Below are positions 34,728-46,641 of a stretch of 64,000 nucleotides of DNA, in pieces (position 1 is the stretch's first letter; every line of letters begins with the position of its first letter). Origin of the DNA: Dryas octopetala (taxonomy: Eukaryota > Streptophyta > Magnoliopsida > Rosales > Rosaceae); NCBI GenBank assembly GCA_963921425.1, contig OY992835.1, positions 17,856,001 to 17,920,000 on the forward strand. The letters are read 5' to 3'. The notes beneath the pieces were generated by a model. That model saw only the letters and a list, made by a program, of their open reading frames with translations, was not told where the DNA came from and made no database searches. Both the position numbers and the translations under genes were made by a program.

Positions 34728-35050
34728 GGCTTATTCATGCCAATACCCTCTGAAAGTAACTTTGATTTTCAATTTGCCCCTTGAAACTTCATTCCTCCCA
34801 CTTTACCCCCCGAACTTTACAAAATATCATATTCCGTCAAGTCCGTTACAAGCTCTGTCAAATAAGCTGACATCGCAGTTTATTGTCCATTCCACATAAG
34901 CGTCACGTAGGCTTTTTTGACGGACTCATAGACAGACTTAACGGAATATGATATTTTGTAAAGTTTGAGGGGCAAACTTGAAGGAATGAAGTTTCAAGGG
35001 ACAAATTGAAAATCGAAGTTACTTTTAGGGGGCATTGACGCGAATAAACC
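34728..35050. mobile_element. Mutator-like MITE, 9-bp TSD
   Basis: Long imperfect inverted repeats of more than 110 bases (GGCTTATTC and GAATAAACC ends). A perfect 9-bp direct repeat TTTTTTATT lies at 34719-34727 and 35051-35059. The flanks of GDSL-9 (about 48340) show the empty site, ATTTTTTATTATACC. Confidence 0.82.
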
Positions 35051-35221
35051 TTTTTTATTATACCTTCCACAAGTGAAAATCTAAATTAAAGAATAAAATT
35101 CATGACTGGGACAAAAATAATTTGCTTATTGATCTTGTACACCATGCACAGGTAACACCAAATTAAAGGTTTATTTAGATTTATTTATTGCTTATCGAAT
35201 TATTGATCTATACATTTTTAC

Positions 35222-37015
35222 TTAATTATTTTGAAACAATGCTTTGAGATTATAAGGTGCAGTGGAATTGGGAGCTCCGCTCCAGAATTGCTTGGCAAAT
35301 TGCTTGTAGACTCCTTCTGTTGGATGAGCAGAGTCAAAGAAGACATATTCAGTAGCATTGTCACATAATTCATACTTTGTCACACCTCTCTTCCCTCCAC
35401 AGCTTAATATTCCTCTGTATGGACCACTCCCACAACATGCCACCTTCCCTTCCTTGAAACCTTTCACAAAACAAATTAAAACATGGTCATCAGTCATTTT
35501 AGTATATCCTCTCTTGTTTTTAGATTAATTCGTACTAAAAGGATCAAATTAATCATAAAAATAATTAAGAAGATTAAGTACCATATTTAGAAGGGTGGTT
35601 TATCCTTTGTTTGAGAAACTCATAAGAGTCAAAGAGTGAGTATTTGAATCCCTTGAGCTCCTTGTCTAGCTTTTGCAGGAGTTTGGGAAGAGCTTTATTG
35701 TGTAGTTTCACATATGAAGTAATAAGTTGGCCAAAACCATGTTGTGCCTCTTCAAATACTCTTCCGAAAGGCATCCTAGCAATAGGCCATATGCTAATGA
35801 ACCCAAAATTTCTTCCTCCTTTCTTATATATTTCCTAACACACCAAAATTAACATTTGATTAGTACTATTCATCATGAACAACTATATACATATATATAT
35901 ATGGGAAATTAATTTTTTAATTTTCCAGTACTAAGAATATATAGTTTACTTTGATGGCTGCAGTTATGTTGCCTATCACGATCCCTACAAACTCGTCGTC
36001 AGAGTAGGATCGGAGCACGCTGGAGTTGGTCTCAAAGGGGAAGACATAATCGTTGGTTCCGACATTAAACAAGTAAACAGCTCTTGATAGCAGAGTCTTG
36101 GCTTCTTCATCCCCTAATTTCTGTCTCAATGAATTCCTAACGCTCTCAAAATATGACACTTGAGTATGAAGGTCTATCACCTGAAACAAGGTGAATATCG
36201 TAGAGCAACTAATTCCTTCATAAACTATACAGACATAATTGATGTATATATACATGGTATGTGTGTGTGTGTGTGTGTGTGTGTGTAAACAATAATATTA
36301 GCAAGGTTCATATATCTAAGTTTGTGTACTAAATCTACTCATCAAATTAAATGATCTATCAGTATACATATCATTATCTTATCTGTTAAAGAAACTAATA
36401 AGTAAAGATAAGCTTTGATCATCAAATACACAATTGGAATACTGACTTTAAATTTTAGAGAAGAAAATTAATTTGGTGCAAATTAAATTATATATATATA
36501 TATATATATAATATGTGACATACCAAGCCTTGGCGAGTTTCAACCAAAGCACCAGCTCCAGCAGATGCAAAGTTGACACCATATGTGAATTCATGATTAC
36601 CAGGCTGTAGATAGGGTGGAATAAATGGCAACTTTGCATACTCAGCTGCAACAGTAAACATTAACTCTCAATTATATAGGTGTCCTAATAACAATAGTTT
36701 CACATTTTTATAGGAAAACATACATATAATTATATAGTTATTACTATATATCTTAATTTTACCAATAAAATCTGGTATAATTCGACCATCTGAAACTCTA
36801 CCCGTTGGATACTTAAAGAAGGTTTCACCATATGGCCAATAATTTGCACTGGCAGTAGTGTTGATGTAGTTGTTATTTCCAGCATCAAATACTGAACCCC
36901 CAAAGATGAAGAGTGGTACAACATGATGTTTGTGTTTGTTCCCCAACCCAAGGCTAAGGCTTGTACACAAGGCAAACACAAAGATCTGAAGAAAGCTTGA
37001 GCTTATATTCGCCAT
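35222..37015 (-). CDS. GDSL-7: GDSL-type hydrolase with GGS nucleophile block
   Basis: Exons on the minus strand are 37015-36763, 36645-36524, 36180-35950, 35834-35582 and 35460-35222, all with GT/AG borders, giving 365 residues. An ATG four codons upstream (37027) is also possible; the start at 37015 is shared with GDSL-8, -9 and -10. There is a signal peptide (residues 1-25). The nucleophile block reads [16 protein letters not shown]: the Asp before Ser41 is Gly. Other blocks are [20 protein letters not shown] and [13 protein letters not shown]. Exon 4 has WPIARMPFG in place of the PLGCLP block. The promoter lacks 59 bases, including the TATA region, that are present in GDSL-8. The frame is open, but activity and expression are doubtful. 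Confidence 0.85.
36261..36288. repeat. (GT)n microsatellite in GDSL-7 intron 2
   Basis: Fourteen uninterrupted GT units. GDSL-8 has TA repeats at the matching place. Confidence 0.9.
36489..36511. repeat. (TA)n tract in GDSL-7 intron 2
   Basis: Short TA run beside the exon 2 donor. The same run occurs in GDSL-8 at 45200-45228. Confidence 0.85.
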
Positions 37016-37595
37016 ATCTGTTATCAATATGAAATCTTAATCGCCTTAATTATTGGTCAGTTTCATCAATGGCTACTTGAACAATCAAACATCACCATTA
37101 TCTATAAAATATCTAAATCAATTTTTATCTGTCGGAAATGTCAAAACAATCTAGAAATACATTTTCAACATTTTTATTTCAATTTTTTATTCAAACAGCA
37201 GCTTCATATTCAACATTTTTAAAATTATACTTTGGAAAAGCTGGACCAGCTGGTCATAGCTAGAAGAGAATATATAACCAAAATGTTAAAGCTTTGGCAG
37301 CAATTCCATTAATTTCTAGATGTTTACTTTGTAAACTTAGTAAACAAATTGCATATTTTACAAAATTATTTTGAAGCTTGGGCATCAATCAACTGCGTAG
37401 TTGTTAACCCAAGACTGATGTACCTTTGATATGTTAATATATGCATAAATGATTGGTGACATTGTACCAAATTTGATATCCCACCAACTTCATTGACTTT
37501 TGTTTAGTATACATTTTTATCAAACAATTACATATTTGACTGATTTTTTACAGATCGAAACGACCCTTAAAAATAGACTAAGAAAAACCGTCTGG
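37016..37595. repeat. Upstream flank of GDSL-7, duplicated at GDSL-9
   Basis: This stretch matches 50274-50850 closely for about 550 bases, including the shared promoter deletion. It shows that the two genes were copied with their flanks. Confidence 0.75.
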
Positions 37596-38809
37596 CAGGG
37601 ACGGACACACATTATAGGTTCGAACGGCGGAGCACGAAGCCTGCGGCCTCTGGATGGCAACACCAGCGACCCCCGAAGAGAAGAACGGTGACCCTCCACG
37701 CCAAACAACTGCTTGATGAAAGTCTTGAGGTTTGTGTCTGATTTCATCTCCGAGTTTCTTCAACTCTCTTCGATCTGCAATCACACATGCTTCGCTGCTC
37801 TTCATTGAATCTATTGGTGTTTCATGTTCTATAAACTTTGAATCTTGGTTCTCATAATTAGAATTTCTCAAATTTCTCAAATTCTTTGAAATCTGCTACA
37901 TTAATTTTGGTACTAAGATGTTCATGGAATATGGGTTTTCTGTTCTATGAAAATTCTTGAGAATTTGTCTTCGTATCTTTGGTTCCTTCTTGAATGTTAG
38001 TCAATGCTTGATCAATTACTGTTTTTCTTGGTTCTTGGAACAATTGTTTTTAGCATAATTGGTTCTTTGGGTATTTGATATTGTTTGTAGAGCTGCGGCT
38101 CCTAGTTTTTATTTTTTCTGTTTGTTGCCTAATTAATTCCTCATAGAGATTCCTAATCTTAAGTGTCCTTATCAAGTAAGGGAACTCCGAAAATTAGAAA
38201 GTTTCCTAATATTACTAGTTAGAAATATAAAGAATGAGAGAATCACACTTGGTACGTTCCATAGAAGACAAGAGAGTACAAGGGAGAGAGAGAGAGAGAG
38301 AGATCTTAGAAGAAAAAATAAAAAAAGATTTATGTACGTGTAAGAGGGAATTATTTTCATTAATTGATTAGGCATGTATCCAACTGCTAAGTGACAAGCT
38401 AGCTAATTAATCAAGCTTATGTTTTCTCTTCGCCAAATATATCATGAAAAACTATAACAAAGATCGAGGTCTTGAAAAGTTTTTCTATTTGTAGTAACTA
38501 CTATTTTTCTTTATAAATACCGAAGCAAGTTCATAACAAACCGTAACAAAATGGGAGATCAATGGATGAGCGATAACTGATTGTTTACCTTGAGAAAGAT
38601 ATTTTTTATTGTATTGATAATGAAGCTATAATGACACGTTTTCTATTTATGAAAACTCGTCGCGGATAATTGTAGCTTGTATTGTTTTCATCATGAATTA
38701 TGAATGAAACTACTATCATTTAATTTTTTTAGTGTTATTTTCAAAAAAAATAAATTATATAAATTTTACACTATGACCTCCAGGGATAAAATTCCTAGAT
38801 CCGTCACTG
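37596..38809. mobile_element. hAT-like element, CAGTGACGGAT family
   Basis: Left end CAGGGACGGACAC and right end TAGATCCGTCACTG are imperfect inverted repeats. CGTCTGG flanks both sides (37589-37595 and 38810-38816). The related flank of GDSL-9 lacks the insert. No transposase seen; the element at 59448-59968 has similar ends. Confidence 0.65.
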
Positions 38810-39454
38810 CGTCTGGGTACCACCCGACAGTGCAGTTACATAATCAGAACCGTCAATTTTTAGGTCACTCTTCTAGAGTAATTTATGTGAAAAATCAACT
38901 AAATCGGTTATTGTTTGTTCATCTAAACTATGCTAATAAATACAGTTCGTCAGATAGAATTGAAATGATGTTAGCTGTAATAAACTGGTTAAACAATTTT
39001 TGATTTGACAAGTTTTTGTACGAATAGTCTTTAAATGATGCTCTAAAATATGAATGGTTCCGATTATTGAATTGTAAGTCCGAAAATGTTGTTATTATTT
39101 TTCTTAATTATATATTAGTGTCCATGATATATCATGATTCATGAACAACTTTATGTTATTTGGGAAATTAAGAATATTTGATTTACCAAATGACAAGACT
39201 TGATAAACAACTAATTAACAGCTATATTGATCGAGAGAGTATAAAAGACTATCATCACTTCTTCAAACTACGAACACAGTCTTGAAGGATTTTACTCTCA
39301 CTGTTTGGAGTGGAATCGGATGCTAGAATTCTCTTTGGCTGATTGCATAAAAAGGGCAGCACCACATACATCTCCTTTTATAACCACGGTATGAAGCTTC
39401 TAGTCGGTTTTAGCAATTAGCACCCGCCAATCATCAATGCAAGGAATTGGAATA
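38810..39454. other. Continuation of the GDSL-7 distal upstream flank
   Basis: Matches about 50850-51345 upstream of GDSL-9 (for example TATGCTAATAAATACA and GCCAATCATCAATGCAAG). No gene seen. Confidence 0.55.
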
Positions 39455-39459
39455 CCAAA

Positions 39460-41466
39460 TGTTTGTGGATAAATCCACATGGATTCAATGGCCAAACACA
39501 GACCAACACGTGGCACACCAGGTCCCATTTTTACTCAGACTCTTTGATGGTCAACTTGGTCAGACCCAGCCATCTGTGTCATCATCTTAGCTCAGCAAAT
39601 GCCAACAACATGTACATCTGAGATCGGCTCTTACCTCCGGGTTACCCATGTCCGATCCGAACCGACATTGGGATCCACCAGAAATTCGAGAGATTATCTT
39701 TTTCGAACACCATCAGTTCGGCTCAGATCTGGAGATCATCTTTCTCCAGTCACATCTCAACCATTGGTTCGGCTCGGCCCGGCCCAATGACCGATCACGA
39801 TCAGACGTGCTTCGACAATCTTGTCACCACCTGATCATCTCAACCATTGGTTCGGCTCGGCCCGGCCTAATGACCGATCACGATCAGACGTGCTTCGACA
39901 ATCTTGTCACCACCTGATCATCTCAACCATTGGCTCGGCTCGGCCCGGACCAATGACCGATCACGATCAGACGTGCTTCGACAATCTTGTCACCACCTGA
40001 TCATCTCAACCATTGGCTCGGCTCGGCCCGGACCAATGACCGATCACGATCAGACGTGCATCGACAATCTTGTCACCACCTGATCATCTCAACCATTGGC
40101 TCGGCTCGGCCCGGACCAATGACCGATCACGATCAGATGTGCTTCGACAATCTTGTCACCACCTGATCATCTCAACCATTGGTTCGGCTCGGCCCGGACC
40201 AATGACCGATCACGATCAGACGTGCTTCGACAATCTTGTCACCACCTGATCATCTCAACCATTGGTTCGGCTCGGCTCGGACCAATGACCGATCACGATC
40301 AGACGTGCTTCGACAATCTTGTCACCACCCTGATCATCTCAACCATTGGTTCGGCTCGGCTCGGACCAATGACCGATCACGATCAGACGTGCTTCGACAA
40401 TCTTGTCACCACCTGATCATCTCAACCATTGGTTCAGCTCGGCCCGGACCAATGACCGATCACGATCAGACGTGCTTCGACAATCTTGTCACCACCTGAT
40501 CATCTCAACCATTGGTTCGGCTCGGCCCGGACCAATGACCGATCACGATCAGACGTGCTTCGACAATCTTGTCACCACCTGATCATCTCAACCATTGGTT
40601 CGGCTCGGATCTCCACATCACCACATCAACTCAGTCCATTCCATTCCCAGTTCGGATCGGCTCGGCTTTGGTGATCGTCATCTCAGAACCTAGTTGCGGC
40701 CGGATTTCACTTGAGGGGATCACTGTACTACCTACCTGATCGGCTTGGCCGACTTGTCTAAATCCGATCCGATCACACATGGGTTTCACGTCTACACGTG
40801 AGGACATATGTTCGGATCGGCTCGGCCTCCCACCGCCATCCTAAAGAAGATCACGTTGGGACGAACCGCCATACTCAAGTGCACCTAACGTGACTCTCTG
40901 ACAGATAAGACATTCCAGCTCACAGCCATGACTATTGAGGCATTCCACCTGATCTTCCATCCTTGCATTCAATGCATCATTGAATGCAAAGGAGGTGAGT
41001 AGCTGTGCATGCTACTAGTTATGACCGAACGCGTGGATCTCTCTCAGCCACTCAATCACATGCAGGTAACTTACTCTCCACACATTCCCTTGTCTATATA
41101 AACCAACTTATATGCACAAAGCCAGGATCCCATCCATCCAGCCATCACAAAGCAAACACTTGCACAAACTTTGGCTTACCAAAATCACACTTGGACTTGC
41201 GGAGAATAAACCCAGAACATTTGCCTTGTTCTTCCCATTCTCCCAAGTTCATCACATGTTCTTCCTCACTTCCATTCAAACACCATCAAACACCATCACT
41301 GATTTCATCATCGGAGTGTGTTTGGCTGGTACCACACCGGTCCATCTCCTTTGATCTTATTTTTGTCTACAGGAAGATCACATCATCATCATCCAGCCGG
41401 ACTTTGGATCAACCAGGTCACTACCCCTAAGTTGTTGTAACTTTCTTACGGAAATTTGCATCAACA
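39460..41466 (+). mobile_element. Fossil solo LTR (plus orientation) with internal minisatellite
   Basis: Starts TGTTTGTGGATAAATCC and ends TTTGCATCAACA, with a 5-bp duplication CCAAA at 39455-39459 and 41467-41471. TATATAAACC near 41093 fits an LTR promoter. It has no internal region. The second copy at 41692-42806 lies in the opposite direction with its own duplication, so these are two independent solo LTRs. The family may be gypsy, given the large LTR (inference). Confidence 0.8.
39750..40615. repeat. 83-bp minisatellite, about ten copies
   Basis: The unit includes CCGATCACGATCAGACGTGC, TTCGACAATCTTGTCACC and TTCGGCTCGGCCCGGACC. Ten copies of the GACCGATCACGATC part occur from about 39788 to 40540. 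Each unit holds a potential stem (CCATTGGT with ACCAATG). Copies differ by only a few bases. The sister LTR lacks the array. Confidence 0.92.
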
Positions 41467-41691
41467 CCAAACATGACTAGCTACTAATTAATATAATGCA
41501 AGATGCATTCAACATGCACGCAACGGTCAATTTAGCCATTAACTCATCTTTGCACAGCCACAATTTTATTTGCACCAACCGTACACTAGCCACCAAACTC
41601 ACCAAACTCTTATGAATTAATGAGCTTGGGGAATTAACTCATCTCGATAATTGATGGCCCCCGTCTAACATATGCAATGTACGTAGTCTAG
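41467..41691. other. Gap between the two solo LTRs
   Basis: Part of this (AACATGCACGCAACGGTCA, about 41512) recurs at 52395 in the GDSL-9 to GDSL-10 spacer, so it is the ancestral spacer into which both LTR elements inserted. Confidence 0.55.
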
Positions 41692-42806
41692 TGTTAATAC
41701 AAATTTCTGTAAGATAGATGCAACAACTTAAATGGATGATCTGCTGATTGAAAACCTTGTTGGATGATGATTAAGATGGTGACTTATGATGACCGATCAA
41801 GACTTGTTGAATTGCTGGTTGAAGCTGACGAGATTTTCCTGCATGAACACAAGATCAAAGGAAATGGACTGGTGTGGTACCAGCCAAATACTCTTCAATG
41901 ATGAAGTCAGTGGGATGTATTTGATGGTGTGAGGAAGAACAAGTAAGAACAAAGTATGAACAAGGTATGGACTTGGAAGAATATGAAGAACAATGTAAGA
42001 TCTTCTGGGTTATCCTCAGCTGGTTGTGTGTGTATATTTGTGAGGATTTTGTGAACAATTTGTGAACCTCTTCCTTTGTGCATATAAGTGAGTTTATATA
42101 GGCAAAAGAAGTTGTGAGGCTTAAATTACCTGTATATGGATGGGCGGATGAGAAGAGGCCACGTCTCCGGTCAGGAACAGTAGCATGCACAGGTACCTAT
42201 CACCTTTGCATTCAATGCTGCATTGAATGCAAGTATGGTGGATCAAGTGGAATGTTATAATAGTCATGGTTGTGAGTTGGAATGTCTCATATGTCAGAAA
42301 GTCATGTCAGGTGCACTCGAGTAGTCGAGTATGGCGGTTTGTCTTAACTTGATCTTCTAGAATGGCGGTGAGAGGCCAAGTCGATCCGAACACATATGTT
42401 CCCATGTGTAAATGTGAAATCCATGTGTGATCGGATCGGTCGTGGTCGAGTCGGGCTAAGCCGATCAGACAAATAGTGTAGTGATCTTTTCAAGTGTAAA
42501 CCAATTGTGACTGGAAATAGGATGATCACTAGATGCCGAGCTAAACTAAGATGTCTAAGAAAAGATGAACATTCAAATTCTTAGAAGATCCCAATATTGG
42601 TTTGGTTCAATTCGGATCGGATCAGACTCTAGTAACCCTAAAGCAAGAGCCAATCCCATCTGAACAGTATTGGTTCTGCCGAGCTAGCATGATAACATAG
42701 ATGATTAGATCTGACTAGTTGAAAAGTCAGAACTGAAATGAAACCTGACTTGCCACGTCTTGGTCTATGACTGGCCATTGAATCCATGTGGATTTATCCA
42801 CAAACA
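41692..42806 (-). mobile_element. Fossil solo LTR (minus orientation), same family
   Basis: The inverse of the element at 39460-41466: TGTTAATACAAATTTC on the left and TTTATCCACAAACA on the right. It has a perfect 5-bp duplication TCTAG at 41687-41691 and 42807-42811. At 1,115 bases it lacks the minisatellite, which explains most of the size difference. Confidence 0.8.
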
Positions 42807-42945
42807 TCTAGCTTATCATCAGAATATTTCAATTAGTTAATTAGATGATTAAAAGATTTTCAAATTAGTTGATTTTTTACAAAGATTAAGTAATCTAAAA
42901 AATGAATTGGTTTCACAATTTTTCGACAATTTTGGAGAGAACTTG

Positions 42946-43546
42946 CACTATAAGAAATGTGTGCAAAGCCCACCCTCATTGGTGGCATAGAATGGGGGGG
43001 AAAAATGCATTTTTAGTCCATGTGTTTTACCTTGCAATCAATTTTAGTCCTTGTGTTTTCAAAATTACCAATTTAATCCCTGTGTTTATGTTTGCAAGCA
43101 ATTTTAGTCCACTGCCACCAATTGTGGCGGCGGGTTTGTGGTGGATTTTCACCTATTATGCCCAATAGATAGAGAGAAAAAGAAAGCTGATAGGGGATAG
43201 AGGGATGAAGGGAGGGTGAGGATGGTGGTGGTGTGTTGTTGTCATTGGTGGAAGGGAATAGAGGGATGATTGTGGTGGTGGTGGACTAAAATTGCTTGCA
43301 AACATAAACACAAGACCAAATTGGCAATTTTGAAAACACAAGGACCAAAATTGATTACAAGGTAAAACACAGTGACTAAAAATGCATTTTTCCTTATAAT
43401 GGGGTGACAATTGGTTAATAGGGACTGAAGTACCTCGATTTTAACAAAAGTTTGTAACAATTGGGTAATAGGGACTAAAGTTCAAAATTGCTACCTCATT
43501 TTGTGCCAACAATGAGGGGTGTGCTTTGCTCACATTTCTTGTAGTG
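42946..43546. mobile_element. CACTA-type MITE
   Basis: Ends CACTATAAGAAATGTG and CACATTTCTTGTAGTG are CACTA-superfamily inverted repeats. A 3-bp TTG flanks both ends (42943-42945 and 43547-43549). The matching site near 60416-60430 (GAGAACTTGGTTATGC) is empty, confirming the boundaries. Confidence 0.85.
42998..43395. mobile_element. Mutator-like foldback MITE nested in the CACTA MITE
   Basis: Two arms of about 120 bases (GGAAAAATGCATTTTTAGTC and its inverse) are flanked by AGAATGGGG and ATAATGGGG, a 9-bp duplication with one mismatch. It inserted after the CACTA element. Confidence 0.65.
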
Positions 43547-43570
43547 TTGGTTATGCAATTTTGCTAGTGA

Positions 43571-43662
43571 TGAAGCTTCTTCTAAGCAGCTACCATTATT
43601 TTCGGATGTAATTTCATTATTCTGATGCCTAGAAGACAACCCCAATTCAGGTCGGCAAGTTG
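43571..43662 (-). pseudogene. GDSL exon-4 relic 3' of GDSL-8
   Basis: A short piece of a canonical exon 4 (CLPxIRIIxP type, then GSCLEEA) lies just downstream of GDSL-8. The same relic occurs 3' of GDSL-9 and GDSL-10, so it belongs to the duplicated unit. Confidence 0.65.
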
Positions 43663-43918
43663 ATAAAAAATATAGAAAATATTCTATTATTTACAATCGT
43701 GGTCTGAAATTTACAACCTGAGACAGAAAAAGTCACACACTTCACATTTTTTGTTATACCTTCCACAAGTGAAAATCTAAATAGAATAAAATTCATGACT
43801 TGGACAATAATAATTTGCTTATTGATCTTTCTTGTACCACGCATGCACAAGTAACACCAAATTAAAGGTTTATTTGGATTTATTTATCGCTTATCGGATT
43901 AATGATCTATATTTTTAC

Positions 43919-44581
43919 TTAATTATTTTGAAACAAGGCTTTTAGATTATAAGGCGCGGTGGAATTGGGAGCTCCACTCCAGAATTGCTTGGCAAACTGC
44001 TTGTACACTCCTTCTGTTAGATGACCAGAGTCAAAGAAGACATATTCAGTAGCATTGTCACATAATTCATACTCTGTCACACCTCTCTTCCCTCCACAGC
44101 TTAATATTCCTCTGTATGGACCACTCCCACAGCATGCCGCCTTCCCTTCTTTGAAACCTTTCACAAAACAAATTAAAACATGGTCGTCAGTCATTTCGAT
44201 CAGTATATCCTCTATTGTTTTTAGATTAATTCGTACTAAAAGGATCGATCAAATTAATCATAAAAATAATTAAGAAGATTAAGTACCATATTTAGAAGGG
44301 CGGTTTATTCTTTGTTTGAGAAAATCATAAGACTCAAAGAGTGAGTATCTGAATCCCTTGAGCTCCTTGTCTAGCTTTTGCAGGAGTTTGGGAAGGGCTT
44401 TATTGTGTAGTTTCACATATGAAGTAATAAGTTGACCGAAACCATGTTGTGCCTCTTCAAATGCTCTTCCGAATGGCGCACTAGCAATGGGAAACTGGCC
44501 AATGAACCCAAAATTTCTTCCTCCTTTCTTATATATTTCCTAACACACCAAAATTAACATTTGATTAGTCCTATTCATCAT

Positions 44582-44612
<31 letters not shown>

Positions 44613-45196
44613 TATGGAAATTATTATTTTTTAAGTATTAAGAGTATTTGGTTTACTTTGATGGCTGCAGTTATGTTGCCTATCACGATCCCTACAAACT
44701 CGTCGTCAGAGTAGGATCGAAGAACGCTAGAGTTGGTCTCGAAGGGGAAGACATAATCGTTGGTGCCGACGCTAAACAAGTAAACAGCTCTTGATAGCAG
44801 TGTCTTGGCTTCTTCATCCCCTAATTTCTGCCTCAATGAATTCCTAACGCTCTCAAAATATGACACTTGAGTATGAAGGTCTATCACCTAATTAAAACAA
44901 GGTGAATATCGTAGAGCAACTAATTCCTTCATAAACTATACAAACATAATTGATGTATATACATGGAGTGTGTGTCTTTATATATATATATATTAACAAT
45001 AATATTAGCAAGGATCATATATCTAAGTTTGTGTGCTAAATCTACTGATCAAATTAAACGATCTATATATCAGTATACATATCATTATCTTATGTGTTAA
45101 AGAAACTAATAAGTAAAGATAAGCCTTGATCATCAAAGTACACAATTAGAATACTGACTTTAAATTTTAGAGAAAAAAATTAATTTTGTGCAAATT

Positions 45197-45232
<36 letters not shown>

Positions 45233-45741
45233 ATATGTGACATACCAAGCCTTGGCGAGTTTCAACCAAAGCACCAGCTCCAGCAGATGCAAAGTTGACA
45301 CCATATGTGAATTCATGATTACCAGGCTGTAGATAAGGTGGAATAAATGGCAACTTTGCATACTCAGCTGCAACAGTAACAATTAACTCTCAATTATATA
45401 GGTGTCTTAATAACAATAGTTTCACATTTTTATAGGAAAACATGCATATAATTTTAAAGTTAGTACTATATATATATCTTAATCTTACCAACAAAATCTG
45501 GAATAATTCGACCATCTGAAAATCTGCCCGTTGGATACCTAAAGAAGGTTTCACCATATGGCAAATAATTTGCACTGAAAATGGTGTTGATGTAGTTGTT
45601 ATTTCCAGCATCAAATAATGAATCCCCAAAGATGAAGAGTGGTACTACATGATGTTTGTGTTTGTTCCCCAAACCAAGGCTAAGGCTTGTACACAAGGCA
45701 AACACAAAAATCTGAAGAAAGCTTGAGCTTATATTCGCCAT
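43919..45741 (-). CDS. GDSL-8: GDSL esterase/lipase, five exons
   Basis: Exons on the minus strand are 45741-45489, 45367-45246, 44887-44657, 44539-44287 and 44157-43919, giving 365 residues. An ATG five codons upstream (45756) is an alternative. It has a signal peptide, then [16 protein letters not shown] with an intact GDS, then [20 protein letters not shown] and [13 protein letters not shown]. His is kept, but the usual Pro after it is Leu. Exon 4 reads [13 protein letters not shown], without the GCLP block. Unlike GDSL-7 and -9 it keeps a TATA-like promoter. It is the sister of GDSL-10 by upstream sequence. A likely working secreted hydrolase, substrate unknown. Confidence 0.9.
44589..44615. 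repeat. (TA)n tract in GDSL-8 intron 3
   Basis: About 13 TA units; shorter in GDSL-7 and GDSL-9 at the same place. Confidence 0.85.
45200..45228. repeat. (TA)n tract in GDSL-8 intron 2
   Basis: About 14 TA units close to the exon 2 donor. Confidence 0.85.
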
Positions 45742-45796
45742 ATCATCTATGTGCAATAATCTTAATCACCTTATTGGTCAGTTTCGTCAATGGCTA

Positions 45797-45804
45797 CTTA
45801 TAGG
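45797..45804 (-). promoter_or_regulatory. TATA-like box of GDSL-8
   Basis: CCTATAAG on the minus strand, about 57 bases before the ATG. It lies at the edge of the 59-bp segment (45799-45857) that GDSL-7 and GDSL-9 lack. Confidence 0.45.
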
Positions 45805-45857
45805 GGCATTTGGAGTTTAAAACAATTCAAGAATATATACATATATGATATAGCTCT

Positions 45858-46272
45858 TGAACAATCAAACATCACCATTATCTCTACAATCTCCAATCAA
45901 TTTTTTATTGGTCGGAAAATTCAAAACAATATCCAGAAATACATATAGTACACAAAACAAGAACACATGTTACACAGCGATACGTCTCCCGGGTAAAACA
46001 CTAGCGAACAAGTGCTGCACATGAAGCAGCTGCGCCAAACACGTGACCCTTGTATGTTAATTTGTACCTTATCTTGGTTGTCATGTTTGAGTCGACATTA
46101 GCGATGCTTGATTGTTTGTGACGTCACAAATCAAACATCACTAATGAGGAGTTATTCTTTTTTTTTTTTAGAAAAAAAAAATGTGTGGTACGTATAAATG
46201 CTGCTGCACAGTCAACTATTGATCTTTGAGAAGTCTAAATTTTGATTTTTTTTTTTCTCAAGTTTAGTAATA
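45858..46272. repeat. Upstream flank of GDSL-8, duplicated at GDSL-10
   Basis: Matches about 62700-63235 (for example CATCTTGGTTGTCATGTTTGA-like blocks), showing that GDSL-8 and GDSL-10 were copied with their upstream DNA. Confidence 0.7.
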
Positions 46273-46641
46273 GAGTTTAATTACACTTACACCCCCTGAG
46301 ATTTATCGTATTTTCACATACACCCCCTGAGGTTTCAATAATTACACATACATCCCTGAGGTTTTAAAACTGTTGCATATAACTCCCTACAAGAAAAATA
46401 AATAAATAAATAAATAAGAAAATATTTGTATTCAGGGTGAACCTTACACCTTGAATAATCTTATTATGCTATTTAATCCCTTAGCATGTTTTTTTGCATA
46501 ATTTCTCATCATTTTCGTCTCACTATAGGGGTTATATGCAACAATTTTAAAACCTCAAGGGGTGTATATGCAATTATTGAAACCCCAGGGGGTGTATGTG
46601 AAAAGACGATAACTCTCAGGGGGTGTAAGTGAAATTAACTC
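46273..46641. mobile_element. Mutator-like foldback MITE, 9-bp TSD
   Basis: Arms of over 120 bases carry CACTTACACCCCCTGAG and its inverse. A perfect 9-bp TTAGTAATA flanks both ends (46264-46272 and 46642-46650). The GDSL-10 upstream copy near 63222 (CTCAAGTTTAGTAAGATG) is the empty site. Confidence 0.85.

Noticed and set aside
39648-40674. Open frames with repeated peptides (HLNHWFGSAR type)
   Set aside because: They are translations of the 83-bp minisatellite; the unit length is not a multiple of three, and the same peptides appear in shifted frames.
39460-42806. A single giant palindromic foldback transposon
   Set aside because: Each half has its own TG...CA ends and its own 5-bp target duplication, so two solo LTRs explain it better.
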